DNA of 64,000 nucleotides from Nitrospirillum sp034427435 (GTDB lineage Bacteria > Pseudomonadota > Alphaproteobacteria > Azospirillales > Azospirillaceae): positions 124,001 to 188,000 of the forward strand of contig NZ_JAXQNP010000004.1 of NCBI RefSeq assembly GCF_034427435.1, given 5' to 3'. Numbering within the stretch: position 1 is the first letter of the stretch; each line of letters opens with the position of its first letter. Both the position numbers and the translations under genes were made by a program. The notes below the pieces were generated by a model. It was not told the origin of the DNA, made no database searches, and saw nothing but the letters and a program-made list of their open reading frames with translations. Positions 16,939 through 24,969 of this stretch are shown in pieces.

Positions 16939-18585
16939 ATGAGTTCGCTGTCGGCCACCATCCAGGACGTGTTCAACGAGCCCGGTTGCGCCAAGAACGC
17001 CACCAAGTCGGCGGCCGACCGCAAGAAGGGCTGCACCAAGCAGTTGCAGCCGGGCGGGGCGGCGGGGGGCTGCGCCTTCGACGGCGCCAAGATCGCGTTG
17101 CAGCCCCTGACCGACGTGGCCCACCTGGTCCACGGGCCCATCGCCTGCGAGGGCAATTCCTGGGACAACCGCGGCGCCAAATCGTCCGGCCCCACGCTGT
17201 GGCGCACCGGCTTCACCACCGACATGAACGAGACGGATATCGTCTTCGGCGGGGAGAAGCGGCTGTACAAGGCCATCCGCGAAATCATCGAGAAGTATGA
17301 CCCGCCGGCGGTTTTCGTCTATCAGACCTGTATCCCGGCCATGACCGGCGACGACATCAACGCCGTGTGCAAGGCGGCGCGGGAGAAATTCGGCAAGCCG
17401 GTCATCCCCATCAATTCGCCCGGCTTCGTCGGGCCCAAGAACCTGGGCAACAAGCTGGCGGGCGAGGCGCTTCTGGACCACGTCATCGGGACGGAGGAGC
17501 CGGATGAGACGACGCCCTACGACATCAACATCATCGGCGAATACAACCTGTCGGGCGAGCTGTGGCAGGTGAAGCCGCTGCTGGACGAGCTGGGCATCCG
17601 CATCCTGTCCTGCATTTCCGGCGATGGTCGCTACCGCGAGGTGGCCTATTCCCACCGGGCGCGGGCGGCGATGATGGTGTGTTCCAAGGCCATGATCAAC
17701 GTGGCCCGCAAGATGGAGGAACGCTACGGCATCCCCTTCTTCGAGGGGTCCTTCTACGGCATCGGCGATACCAGCGACAGCCTGCGCCAGATCGCCCGGC
17801 TGCTGGTCGACAGGGGCGCCCCCTCCGACCTGCTGGACCGGACGGAGGCGCTGATCGCGCGGGAGGAGGCGCGGGCCTGGGCCGCCATCGCGCCGTTCAA
17901 GCCGCGCTTCCAGGGCAAGAAGGTGCTGCTGATCACCGGCGGCGTGAAGTCCTGGTCCGTGGTGGCCGCCTTGCAGGAGGCCGGCCTGGAGCTGGTCGGC
18001 ACCAGCGTCAAGAAGTCCACCAAGGAGGACAAGGAGCGCATCAAGGAATTGCTGGGCCAGGACGCCCACATGATCGAGGACATGACCCCGCGCGAGATGT
18101 ATCGCCTGCTGAAGGACGCCAAGGCGGACATCATGCTGTCGGGCGGCCGCTCGCAGTTCGTGGCGCTGAAGGCGGCCATGCCCTGGCTTGACATCAACCA
18201 GGAACGCCACCACGCCTACATGGGCTATGTCGGCATGGTGAAGCTAGTGGAGGAGATCGCCCGCACCCTGTTCAACCCGGTGTGGGCGCAGGTGCGCCGC
18301 CCGGCCCCCTGGGATGATCCGGCCGACACCTGGCAGGCCCGCGCCGACGCCGCCTTGGCGGCCGAGGTCGCCGACCCGGAAAGGGCGGAACAGGCGCGGC
18401 GGGCGGCGGGCGTCTGTGCCTGCAAGGGCGTGGACCTGGGCACCATCGAGGACGCGGTCCGCGCGCATGGCCTGTCCAGCCTGGATGAGGTGCGGCGGCA
18501 CACCACCGCCGCCACCGGCTGCGGCGCCTGCGCCAGCCGGGTGGCGGACGTGCTGGCGTCCCTGCCGGCCCTGGCGGCGGAGTAG
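16939..18585 (+). CDS. nifE: FeMo-co assembly scaffold NifE with a C-terminal BFD-like [2Fe-2S] domain
   Basis: Forms the NifEN scaffold on which NifB-co matures into FeMo-co. 548 aa, about 70-80 longer than usual NifE. Residues 1-460 are ordinary NifE (GPIACEGNSWDNRG, YQTCIPAMTGDDINA, GEYNLSGELW). After a linker, residues 492-540 carry VCACKGVD and TGCGACASRV, a C-x-C ... C-x-x-C pattern like the BFD-like domain in the middle of NifU. It may hold a [2Fe-2S] cluster for redox or cluster donation (inference). Ribosome site GAGGAA before ATG 16939. Confidence 0.95.
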   Translation: MSSLSATIQDVFNEPGCAKNATKSAADRKKGCTKQLQPGGAAGGCAFDGAKIALQPLTDVAHLVHGPIACEGNSWDNRGAKSSGPTLWRTGFTTDMNETDIVFGGEKRLYKAIREIIEKYDPPAVFVYQTCIPAMTGDDINAVCKAAREKFGKPVIPINSPGFVGPKNLGNKLAGEALLDHVIGTEEPDETTPYDINIIGEYNLSGELWQVKPLLDELGIRILSCISGDGRYREVAYSHRARAAMMVCSKAMINVARKMEERYGIPFFEGSFYGIGDTSDSLRQIARLLVDRGAPSDLLDRTEALIAREEARAWAAIAPFKPRFQGKKVLLITGGVKSWSVVAALQEAGLELVGTSVKKSTKEDKERIKELLGQDAHMIEDMTPREMYRLLKDAKADIMLSGGRSQFVALKAAMPWLDINQERHHAYMGYVGMVKLVEEIARTLFNPVWAQVRRPAPWDDPADTWQARADAALAAEVADPERAEQARRAAGVCACKGVDLGTIEDAVRAHGLSSLDEVRRHTTAATGCGACASRVADVLASLPALAAE

Positions 18586-18590
18586 GCGCC

Positions 18591-19973
18591 ATGGCGACGG
18601 TCACCCACGTCAAGAAGGCCTGCACGGTCAACCCGCTGAAGATGAGCCAGCCCATCGGCGCCGCCCTGGCTTTCATGGGACTGCGCGGCGCCATGCCCCT
18701 GCTGCACGGGTCGCAGGGCTGCACGTCCTTCGGGCTGGTGCTGTTCGTCCGGCACTTCAAGGAGGCCATCCCCCTGCAGACGACGGCCATGAGCGAGGTC
18801 GCCACCGTGCTGGGCGGCTACGACAACGTCGAGCAGGCCATCCTGAACATCCACAAGCGCACCAAGCCGGAGATCATCGGCATCTGTTCCACCGGGGTCA
18901 CCGAGACCAAGGGCGACGATGTCGAGGGCTATATCCGGCTGGTGCGGGAGCGGCATCCGGAGGTGGCGGACCTGCCGCTGGTCTATGTCTCCACCCCCGA
19001 TTTCAAGGATGCGTTCCAGGACGGCTGGGCCAAGGCCGTGACGCGCATGGTGCGGGACCTGGTGTCCCCACTGCCGGCCGGCATGGCGCGGGACCCTGGC
19101 CGGGTCACCGTCTTGCCCGGCTGCCACATGACGCCCGGTGACCTGGATGAACTGCGCACCATCCTGGAGGATTTCGGCCTCCGGCCCAGCTTCCTGCCTG
19201 ACCTGGCGGGATCGCTGGATGGCCATATTCCGGAGGACTTCACGCCCACCACCATCGGCGGCATCGGCGTGGATGAAGTGGCGGGCCTGGGCGCGTCGTC
19301 CTGGGCCCTCGCCATCGGCGAACAGATGCGCCCGGCGGCGGAGGCGTTGCGGGAGCGCACGGGCGTGCCCTTCCGGCTGTTCCCCCGCCTGTGCGGGCTG
19401 GAGGCCGGCGACGCCCTCATGATGTTCCTGGCGGAGATCAGCGGACGGCCGGTGCCGGTGAAGTACCGGCGGCAGCGCGGTCAACTGGTCGATGCCATGC
19501 TGGACGGCCATTTCCACATCGGTGGCCGCAAGGTCGCCATCGGGGCCGAACCGGATTTGCTGGCCGATGTGGGCGGCATGCTGCACGGCATGGGCGCCCA
19601 TATCACGGCCGCCGTCACCACCACCCATTCCCCTGTGCTGGCCGGGGTCGAGACGGATGAGGTGCTGATCGGCGACCTGGAGGATCTGGAGCGCCGGGCG
19701 CGGGAGCGCGGGTGCGACCTGCTGATCACCCATTCGCATGGGCGCCAGGCGGCCACCCGCCTGGGCATCCCCTTCTTCCGCATCGGCCTGCCCCTGTTCG
19801 ACCGGCTGGGGGCCGGGCACCTGGTTTCGGTGGGCTATCGCGGGACGCGGGATTTGATCTTCGCGCTCAGCAACCTGGTGATGGCCGACGCCGAATTGCA
19901 TCACGAGGCCACCCCCGACACATGGCGGGTGGTGGACGGGGACAGCCTTAAATCAGAAGGGGAAGCCGCATGA
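18591..19973 (+). CDS. nifN: FeMo-co assembly scaffold subunit NifN
   Basis: Beta-like subunit of NifEN. 460 aa, usual length. Contains KACTVNPLKMSQPIGAALAF, HGSQGCTSFGLVLFVRHFKE and the CSTGVTETKGDD block that parallels the NifK cysteine region. It starts 5 bp after the nifE stop, and its stop overlaps the nifX start, so nifE-N-X are tightly coupled. Confidence 0.97.
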   Translation: MATVTHVKKACTVNPLKMSQPIGAALAFMGLRGAMPLLHGSQGCTSFGLVLFVRHFKEAIPLQTTAMSEVATVLGGYDNVEQAILNIHKRTKPEIIGICSTGVTETKGDDVEGYIRLVRERHPEVADLPLVYVSTPDFKDAFQDGWAKAVTRMVRDLVSPLPAGMARDPGRVTVLPGCHMTPGDLDELRTILEDFGLRPSFLPDLAGSLDGHIPEDFTPTTIGGIGVDEVAGLGASSWALAIGEQMRPAAEALRERTGVPFRLFPRLCGLEAGDALMMFLAEISGRPVPVKYRRQRGQLVDAMLDGHFHIGGRKVAIGAEPDLLADVGGMLHGMGAHITAAVTTTHSPVLAGVETDEVLIGDLEDLERRARERGCDLLITHSHGRQAATRLGIPFFRIGLPLFDRLGAGHLVSVGYRGTRDLIFALSNLVMADAELHHEATPDTWRVVDGDSLKSEGEAA

Positions 19974-20365
19974 AGGTCGCTTTCGCCACGCAGGACATGA
20001 AGCGGGTCGACGCCCATTTCGGCTGGGCCCGCCACATCGCCATCTATGAGCTGGACCCTGACGGTCATCGCCTGCTGGAGGCGGTGGAATTCGACGGCGA
20101 CCTGCGCGAGGACGGCAACGAGGACAAGCTGGCGCCCAAGATCGAGGCGATCAAGGACTGCGCCATCCTCTATGTCGCCGCCATCGGCGGGTCCGGTGCC
20201 GCCCGCGTCGTCGCCAACAACATCCACCCCATGAAGGTGACCCAGCCGGAACCGATCGAGGATCTGCTGGAACGGTTGCGCGCCGTGCTGAACGGCACGC
20301 CGCCGCCCTGGCTGCGCAAGGCCATGGCCAAGGGGGCGCCCCGCATCCTGGACTTTGAGGATTGA
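19970..20365 (+). CDS. nifX: NifX, FeMo-co precursor carrier
   Basis: 131 aa. Binds NifB-co and the VK-cluster and shuttles them to NifEN. Shows the NifX/NifB-C-terminal fold: MKVAFATQDMKRVDAHFGWA and AILYVAAIGGSGAARVV. ATGA overlap with nifN. The C-terminal tail is typical. Confidence 0.95.
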   Translation: MKVAFATQDMKRVDAHFGWARHIAIYELDPDGHRLLEAVEFDGDLREDGNEDKLAPKIEAIKDCAILYVAAIGGSGAARVVANNIHPMKVTQPEPIEDLLERLRAVLNGTPPPWLRKAMAKGAPRILDFED

Positions 20366-20370
20366 GCATC

Positions 20371-20841
20371 ATGTCTGACGTGTTGGACCTGCCGCCTGAC
20401 GCGGCCGCGGCGCAAAGCCCCTTCATCCGCCAATTGGTCATGATCTGGCGCGCCCAGGACACCCACGGCACTTGGGAAGGCAAGACCGACCTGGCCCTGC
20501 TGGAGCCCTATGTCGTGGACCGGGAGAAGCGCCGGCAACTGCCCATTCTGGGCGATCCGGACCCTGAGACCATCTGGCGGCTGGAGCTGTTCTTCAACGC
20601 CGTGGCGCTCAGCATTGAGCAGGCGACCGGCGTCATGGTGTCCCCCATGCTGAAGATGAGCCATGAGGGCTTCGGCCGCCTGGTGCTGATCGGCGGCCGG
20701 CTGGTGGTGGTGAACAAGCAATTGCGCGACGTCCACCGCTTCGGCTTCGACAGCCTGGCAAAGCTGGCGGAGGAGGGGGCGAAGTACGTCCAGGCGGGCG
20801 TGGACATGATCGGGCGCTTTCCCGATGTCGCCCGGTATTGA
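20371..20841 (+). CDS. NifX-associated nitrogen fixation protein (DUF269)
   Basis: 156 aa. Family found next to nifX in most proteobacterial nif clusters; its biochemical role is not established. Seen: FIRQLVMIWRAQDTHGTWEG near the start, then GRLVLIGGRLVVVNKQLRDVHRFG. ATG 20371 is preferred to the TTG at 20362, which overlaps the nifX stop. Mostly helical and soluble, without metal motifs. Confidence 0.92.
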   Translation: MSDVLDLPPDAAAAQSPFIRQLVMIWRAQDTHGTWEGKTDLALLEPYVVDREKRRQLPILGDPDPETIWRLELFFNAVALSIEQATGVMVSPMLKMSHEGFGRLVLIGGRLVVVNKQLRDVHRFGFDSLAKLAEEGAKYVQAGVDMIGRFPDVARY

Positions 20842-20859
20842 GCGCGGGAGAGTGAGGCC

Positions 20860-21093
20860 ATGAGCGATGTCGAGGCCCTGAAGGGCGAGATCAAGAAGCA
20901 GTCGGCCCGCGCCATGCAGGCCAAGATGGACCTGCATGACCTGTCGGAGGAGCTGCCCGTCAACTGGACATCCATCCTGGCGGTGGCGCAGCGCGCCCAC
21001 GACGCCTTCGCCGAGCTGGAGCGCAAGCGCGCCGACCTGAAGACGCTGGAAGCCGGCGCCGCCGCCGGCGCCCAGTTTTCCGTCGCCCCCTAG
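20860..21093 (+). CDS. CCE_0567-family small metalloprotein (DUF683)
   Basis: 77 aa, predicted helical hairpin: EALKGEIKKQSARAMQAKMD, a turn at ELPVNW, then a second charged helix. The family is conserved between nifX-DUF269 and the ferredoxin genes of nif clusters; a cyanobacterial member was described as a metal-binding four-helix assembly. Here it sits in exactly that place. The ribosome site GGGAGAGTGAGG precedes ATG 20860. Confidence 0.88.
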   Translation: MSDVEALKGEIKKQSARAMQAKMDLHDLSEELPVNWTSILAVAQRAHDAFAELERKRADLKTLEAGAAAGAQFSVAP

Positions 21094-21119
21094 AGGGCCC
21101 CTAGAAGGAGAGCGCCCCC

Positions 21120-21422
21120 ATGTCCTCGCTCACCCGCGATGGCCGGCCCTGGCAGCCGGACTTCCTGATCGCCATCGATGCCAAGCGCTGTATCGGATGC
21201 GGCCGTTGCTTCAAGGTTTGTGGCCGTGGGGTGATGGCCCTGAAGGGCCTGACCGAGGAGGGGGAGCTGGTCGATCTCGACAATGACGATGAGGATGACG
21301 AGATCGAAAAGAAGGTTATGGTCATGGACGATGCCGGGGCCTGTGTCGGCTGTCGCGCCTGCGCCCGGGTCTGTCCCGCGAACTGCCAGACCCACGCGCC
21401 CCTGGCCGCGGATGCCGCCTGA
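21120..21422 (+). CDS. fdxB: Nif-specific ferredoxin III (2x[4Fe-4S])
   Basis: 100 aa. Cluster motifs CIGCGRCFKVC (near 24) and CVGCRACARVCPANC (near 76), separated by the long acidic linker DNDDEDDE typical of FdxB. Likely an electron donor within nitrogenase or cofactor assembly. Ribosome site AGAAGGAGAG directly upstream. Followed at 14 bp by nifQ. Confidence 0.93.
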   Translation: MSSLTRDGRPWQPDFLIAIDAKRCIGCGRCFKVCGRGVMALKGLTEEGELVDLDNDDEDDEIEKKVMVMDDAGACVGCRACARVCPANCQTHAPLAADAA

Positions 21423-21436
21423 GGAGGGGGAAGCCG

Positions 21437-22054
21437 ATGCGCACCGCCGACGCTTGTTATCGCTGGCTGATGGACCGGGCCGGGGAGGCCGATCCCTTCG
21501 ACCGGCACGTCGCCGCCGCCATCCTGTCGCTGGCCTGGGCCGAGGCGGCGGCCGGGCGGGGGACCTTGCCGCTCTGCGCCGGCCTGGATGGCGCCGCCCT
21601 TGAAGGCTTGGCCCTGCGTCTGTTCCCGGGCGCCTGGGCGGGCATGGCCGCGCTGGCCGACGGTCCCGCCGCGCTGGAGGACGACGAGCAGGCGGTGCGT
21701 GACCTGCTGTGGATGTATGCCGACGGCGGCACCCCGCTGCAGCGCGACCTGGCGGCCATGATCGCCCGCCGGTGCAGCCGCCCCAACCACCTGTGGCAGG
21801 ACCTGGGCCTGCGTGACCGGGGGGAGCTGTCGTCGCTGATGCGCCGCCACTTCGGCGGCCTTGCCCGCCGCAACAGCCAGGACATGAAATGGAAGAAGTT
21901 CCTGTTCCGCATGATCTGCCGGTCAGAGGGCTTCACCCTGTGCACGGCCCCTGTCTGTACCGAGTGTGATGACTTCGACCATTGCTTTGGGGCGGAGGAT
22001 GGCGAGGCCATGATGGCCCACCTCCGCTCCAGCCGGCCGCCGCCCATCCCCTGA
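21437..22054 (+). CDS. nifQ: NifQ, molybdenum donor for FeMo-co
   Basis: 205 aa. Carries the C-terminal C-x4-C-x2-C-x5-C motif (CTAPVCTECDDFDHC) that holds an Fe-S/Mo-Fe-S cluster and passes Mo to NifEN. Also KWKKFLFRMICRSEGF just before it, as in the family. It joins the ferredoxin and Rieske genes in one run. Confidence 0.93.
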   Translation: MRTADACYRWLMDRAGEADPFDRHVAAAILSLAWAEAAAGRGTLPLCAGLDGAALEGLALRLFPGAWAGMAALADGPAALEDDEQAVRDLLWMYADGGTPLQRDLAAMIARRCSRPNHLWQDLGLRDRGELSSLMRRHFGGLARRNSQDMKWKKFLFRMICRSEGFTLCTAPVCTECDDFDHCFGAEDGEAMMAHLRSSRPPPIP

Positions 22055-22070
22055 CCGTCGCGCGAGGCGC

Positions 22071-22493
22071 ATGCCCATGTCCGCCACCTACGTCCTCTGC
22101 CGCCTGGACGACATCCCCAGCCGCAAGGCCCGGGGCTTTCAGCTGTTGCGCGTCGATGACGAGGGGGGGCACCGGCCCTGGGGCATCATCGTCATCCGCT
22201 GGGGCCGGCAGGTGGTGGGCTACGTCAACCGCTGTCCGCACAACGGCGTGCACCTGGATTGGGAACGCAACCAGTTCCTGGACCCGGACGGCACGCGGCT
22301 GATGTGCGGCAAGCATGGCGCCCTGTTCGACCTGGGCTCCGGACTGTGTGTCGATGGCCCCTGCCGGGGTGCGGCACTTCAGCCGGTGACGCTGTCCGTC
22401 GAGGATGGGGACATCTGCGTCACCGGCGTCACGCTGGTGGAGGATGAGGAATTGGACGGCGACCTGCCGCCCTGTGAGCATGAAGGGGTTTAG
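22071..22493 (+). CDS. Rieske-type [2Fe-2S] protein
   Basis: 140 aa. Rieske ligands CPHNGVHL and CGKHGALF (C-x-H ... C-x-x-H) near residues 54 and 82. No signal peptide or membrane segment, so it is a soluble Rieske ferredoxin. Proteins of this kind often close nifX-fdxB-nifQ runs; the electron partner is unknown. Convergent with the next gene 33 bp away. Confidence 0.88.
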   Translation: MPMSATYVLCRLDDIPSRKARGFQLLRVDDEGGHRPWGIIVIRWGRQVVGYVNRCPHNGVHLDWERNQFLDPDGTRLMCGKHGALFDLGSGLCVDGPCRGAALQPVTLSVEDGDICVTGVTLVEDEELDGDLPPCEHEGV

Positions 22494-22526
22494 GATCAGC
22501 GGTGAAACCGGCCTCTCAGCCGCGCC

Positions 22527-23162
22527 TCAGCGTTGCGGGGCTTTCGTCTCAGCGGGGCACTTATCCATATAGGCGATAGCGTAGGGGGCGTTGAAACACC
22601 GGATCAGGCTGTCCAGCACCGACAGGTTGGCGGGCCATTGCAAGCCCGTGCCCTCGAACTCCACCTTGAACCAGCTTGGTTCCGGCAAGGCGGCCAGACG
22701 TCGCCGTGAGGCCTTCAGCCCCGCCAAATCCCTGTTCAGGAAGGCGATGGTTCCCAAGGCGTATTCATAGAAACCCAGTTCCATTCCCCTCTTGTCGGGA
22801 TTGACGCCAGCCATCATCAAAGCCTTGGCGGCGCGGTAATCACCCACCGCGGCTTCCATTTGACCTTCATGCCAATACAGGGGATGCAGGCTGCTTGGCT
22901 CCAACTTGCGCCAATTACGGTCGATATAGGTCTTGATCAGGTCGGCGGCCGCTTTCTCGCAGCCGTCTTGGGATGCCAGCGGTCGCCAGCCCCCATTCAT
23001 GTCCTGATCGAACGCCTTGGGTTCCAGTTGCATCATCTGCTCGGTATCGACGGTGCAGTGGGCGGGTTTGACAGGTTCATCTGCGGCCTGCCCCGCAGCC
23101 GGGTGCCCGACGGAGATGGTCATTACAGCGGCGAGCAAAAGCGTAATTTTGAATGCGGCCAT
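22527..23162 (-). CDS. Hypothetical exported protein
   Basis: 211 aa from the ATG at 23162 (MAAFKITLLLAAVMTISVGH). It has a clear signal peptide with a likely cut near AAGQA-ADEP. I do not recognise the family. The mature part is helical with four Cys and motifs such as WHEGQMEAAVGDYRAAKALM and GFYEYALGTIAFLNRDLAGL that look like degenerate TPR helices. GC content seems lower than in the nif genes around it. The upstream 255 bp (23163-23417) hold no gene and no clear promoter. Link to nitrogen fixation unproven. Confidence 0.65.
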   Translation of the reverse strand: MAAFKITLLLAAVMTISVGHPAAGQAADEPVKPAHCTVDTEQMMQLEPKAFDQDMNGGWRPLASQDGCEKAAADLIKTYIDRNWRKLEPSSLHPLYWHEGQMEAAVGDYRAAKALMMAGVNPDKRGMELGFYEYALGTIAFLNRDLAGLKASRRRLAALPEPSWFKVEFEGTGLQWPANLSVLDSLIRCFNAPYAIAYMDKCPAETKAPQR

Positions 23163-23417
23163 GGCAATATTCCCCAGAATTTGATGCCAGCCGCTGAGTA
23201 CCAAGGCCCCCAATATACCGCCTGGTCGCCACCGGCTGCCTCCGTGTGGGCTATACAGCTTATAAGTTGTAAATCATTAGCATGGCGGCGAAGAAATGAA
23301 AGGGCCAAGATGGCAATCTATAATTGAAATACCTTGCCGATGGGGCTTTCGGGGCAACTCGCTTTGGGCGACGCGGCCCCGGTGGCCGGCCCGTGGGTGC
23401 AGGGCCAAAGGGTGTCG

Positions 23418-24008
23418 TCAAACCGGCCGGTTCTCGTTGCGGTTCTTGACCGGCAGCATGCGCGCCACCCCGTCCTCATAGCTCAAGGCCGGATATCGCC
23501 CATCGAAGCGCAGGGCGATGTCCAGCAGGACGTCCAGCTTGCCGGCGGTGTCCAGTTTCTTGAGGTCGTTCTTGTCGATGCCCATCAGGTCCATCATCTC
23601 CTTCCACACGGTGGATTCATCACAGGGCAGGACGATGAAGGTGATGCCGTCCAAGGTCACCGAGTAGCCGGCCAGCAGGTCGATGTTGTTGCAGAAGATG
23701 AAGTACTTGCCGCTGGGCCGCAGCAGGCCGGCCAAGACTTCCGACACGTCCTTGAGATAGGCGAAGGAATGCACATAGCCGGCCAGGACCGGCAAGGTGG
23801 CCTCCCCTTCCTGGGCATAGGTCAGGACCTGTTCCAGCTTGTAGTCGGGCGGGCGCTTCTCATCGGCGATGTGGGGCTGGAACTTCAGCGCGATATCGCC
23901 GCGAAAGCCGAAGCGGCCGGGCTTGGTCGTCGGCGCCTTCAGCACGGCGTTCATCAGGCGGTCTTCCTGGGCCAGGCGGGCCAGGGCGGTATTCTCAAGC
24001 GTCGTCAT
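23418..24008 (-). CDS. Unrecognised 196-aa protein, divergent from the iscA-nifS operon and apparently NifA-controlled
   Basis: Starts MTTLENTALARLAQEDRLM at ATG 24008, with AGGAG close upstream. No family recognised. Seen: no signal peptide or membrane span; a hydrophobic core VLAGLLRPSGKYFIFCNN; the segment GYSVTLDGITFIVLPCDEST; and a charged C-terminus. Upstream on the minus strand there is a GG-N10-GC -24/-12 element (24088-24075). The NifA site at 24169-24184 lies 81 bp beyond it and also serves the plus-strand operon. It is therefore probably a nitrogen-fixation gene of unknown role. Confidence 0.72.
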   Translation of the reverse strand: MTTLENTALARLAQEDRLMNAVLKAPTTKPGRFGFRGDIALKFQPHIADEKRPPDYKLEQVLTYAQEGEATLPVLAGYVHSFAYLKDVSEVLAGLLRPSGKYFIFCNNIDLLAGYSVTLDGITFIVLPCDESTVWKEMMDLMGIDKNDLKKLDTAGKLDVLLDIALRFDGRYPALSYEDGVARMLPVKNRNENRPV

Positions 24009-24073
24009 CGGGCAGGCTCCTGCGGGGAATGCATGAAGGGGACGGCCCCGGTCGGGACCTCGCCAATCCCCTT

Positions 24074-24090
24074 TGCAAACGCTTTGCCGG
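24074..24090 (-). promoter_or_regulatory. Candidate sigma-54 promoter for the 196-aa gene
   Basis: Minus strand reads CGGCAAAGCGTTTGCA: GG and GC are exactly 10 bp apart, with a good TTGCA -12 and a weaker -24 (CGGCAA). The start would lie about 55 nt before ATG 24008. Confidence 0.5.
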
Positions 24091-24168
24091 TCGGCCTTAC
24101 CGGTGCCGGTTGCCTGTTTTTGTGGGGCTTTCCGGGATGGCCGCCCCGCCCTTTGCAGCAAACGCCCC

Positions 24169-24184
24169 TGTAGCAAACCCGACA
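24169..24184. promoter_or_regulatory. NifA upstream activator sequence shared by two divergent promoters
   Basis: TGTAGCAAACCCGACA, exact TGT-N10-ACA. It stands 64 bp from the plus-strand -24 and 81 bp from the minus-strand candidate. The motif is symmetric and could serve both. Confidence 0.75.
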
Positions 24185-24246
24185 TTCGGGATGTGAACGC
24201 AACAGCGCTTGAGGGAAAGCGCCAGCTTTTCCAACGAATTGGTCCA

Positions 24247-24262
24247 TGGCACGGACCTTGCC
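24247..24262 (+). promoter_or_regulatory. Sigma-54 promoter of the iscA-nfu-nifS-nifV-cysE-nifW operon
   Basis: TGGCAC-GGACC-TTGCC, full -24 and near-full -12, 44 bp before iscA. Confidence 0.88.
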
Positions 24263-24305
24263 AAGGGAAGGGGGTCACCCATCCACCCATCCTGGCAGGT
24301 GCCCC

Positions 24306-24626
24306 ATGATCAACTTGACCCCCAGTGCCTTGAACGCCGTCCGCAGCGCCATCGCCGGCGCCGCGAACCCGGCGGGCGGATTGCGCATCAGCGTCGATGC
24401 CGGCGGATGCGCCGGCTACAAATACAGCATGGGCCTGACCGGCGCCGCGGAACCGGAAGACACCGTCATCGATCACGACGGCGTGAAAGTCTTCGTCGAC
24501 ACCAAGAGTCATGAGCTGTTGGACGGCACCACCATCGACTTCGTGGTGGCGCTGGAAGGCTCGGGCTTCACCTTCGACAACCCCAATGCCAAGTCCGCCT
24601 GCGGCTGCGGCAAGTCGTTCGGTTGA
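24306..24626 (+). CDS. A-type iron-sulfur carrier (nif IscA/HesB-like)
   Basis: 106 aa. All three carrier cysteines are present: GGCAGYKY (C35) and SACGCGKSF at the C-terminus. Such proteins receive and pass on Fe-S clusters; this one opens the operon with an Nfu protein and the cysteine desulfurase NifS, which implies cluster supply to nitrogenase. ATG 24306 is used; an upstream ATG at 24246 lies inside the sigma-54 promoter. Confidence 0.92.
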   Translation: MINLTPSALNAVRSAIAGAANPAGGLRISVDAGGCAGYKYSMGLTGAAEPEDTVIDHDGVKVFVDTKSHELLDGTTIDFVVALEGSGFTFDNPNAKSACGCGKSFG

Positions 24627-24638
24627 GGGGGGCTGGCC

Positions 24639-24947
24639 ATGCTGATCCCCACGCTTGAGGAACAACCGACGGTCGACCGCGCCATCCCGGACGGTGTGGA
24701 AGACCACCGTGTCCAGGTCATCCGCGCCGCCATCGCCGAAATCCGCCCCGGCCTGCAACGGGATGGCGGGGATTGTGAACTGCTGGAGGTCGATGGCGAC
24801 GTCGTGCGCGTCCGGCTGACCGGGGCCTGTGTCATGTGCCGCCTCAGCAGCGCGACGCTGGAGGGCATCCAGGCGCGGGTGGTGGAGCGCCTGGGGACAT
24901 TCGTCCGCCTGGTGCCCGTCCTGGGCCGGGCCCCCGGCGCACACTGA
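24639..24947 (+). CDS. Nfu-type (NifU C-terminal domain) iron-sulfur protein
   Basis: 102 aa. Corresponds only to the C-terminal Nfu domain of NifU: IRPGLQRDGGDCELLEV and the cluster motif C-V-M-C (GACVMCRLSSATLEGI). The IscU-like scaffold domain and the BFD-like domain of full NifU are absent. Probably carries a [4Fe-4S] cluster to nitrogenase proteins. Confidence 0.9.
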   Translation: MLIPTLEEQPTVDRAIPDGVEDHRVQVIRAAIAEIRPGLQRDGGDCELLEVDGDVVRVRLTGACVMCRLSSATLEGIQARVVERLGTFVRLVPVLGRAPGAH

Positions 24948-24969
24948 TCCGGACAGGGGGAACCATCCC

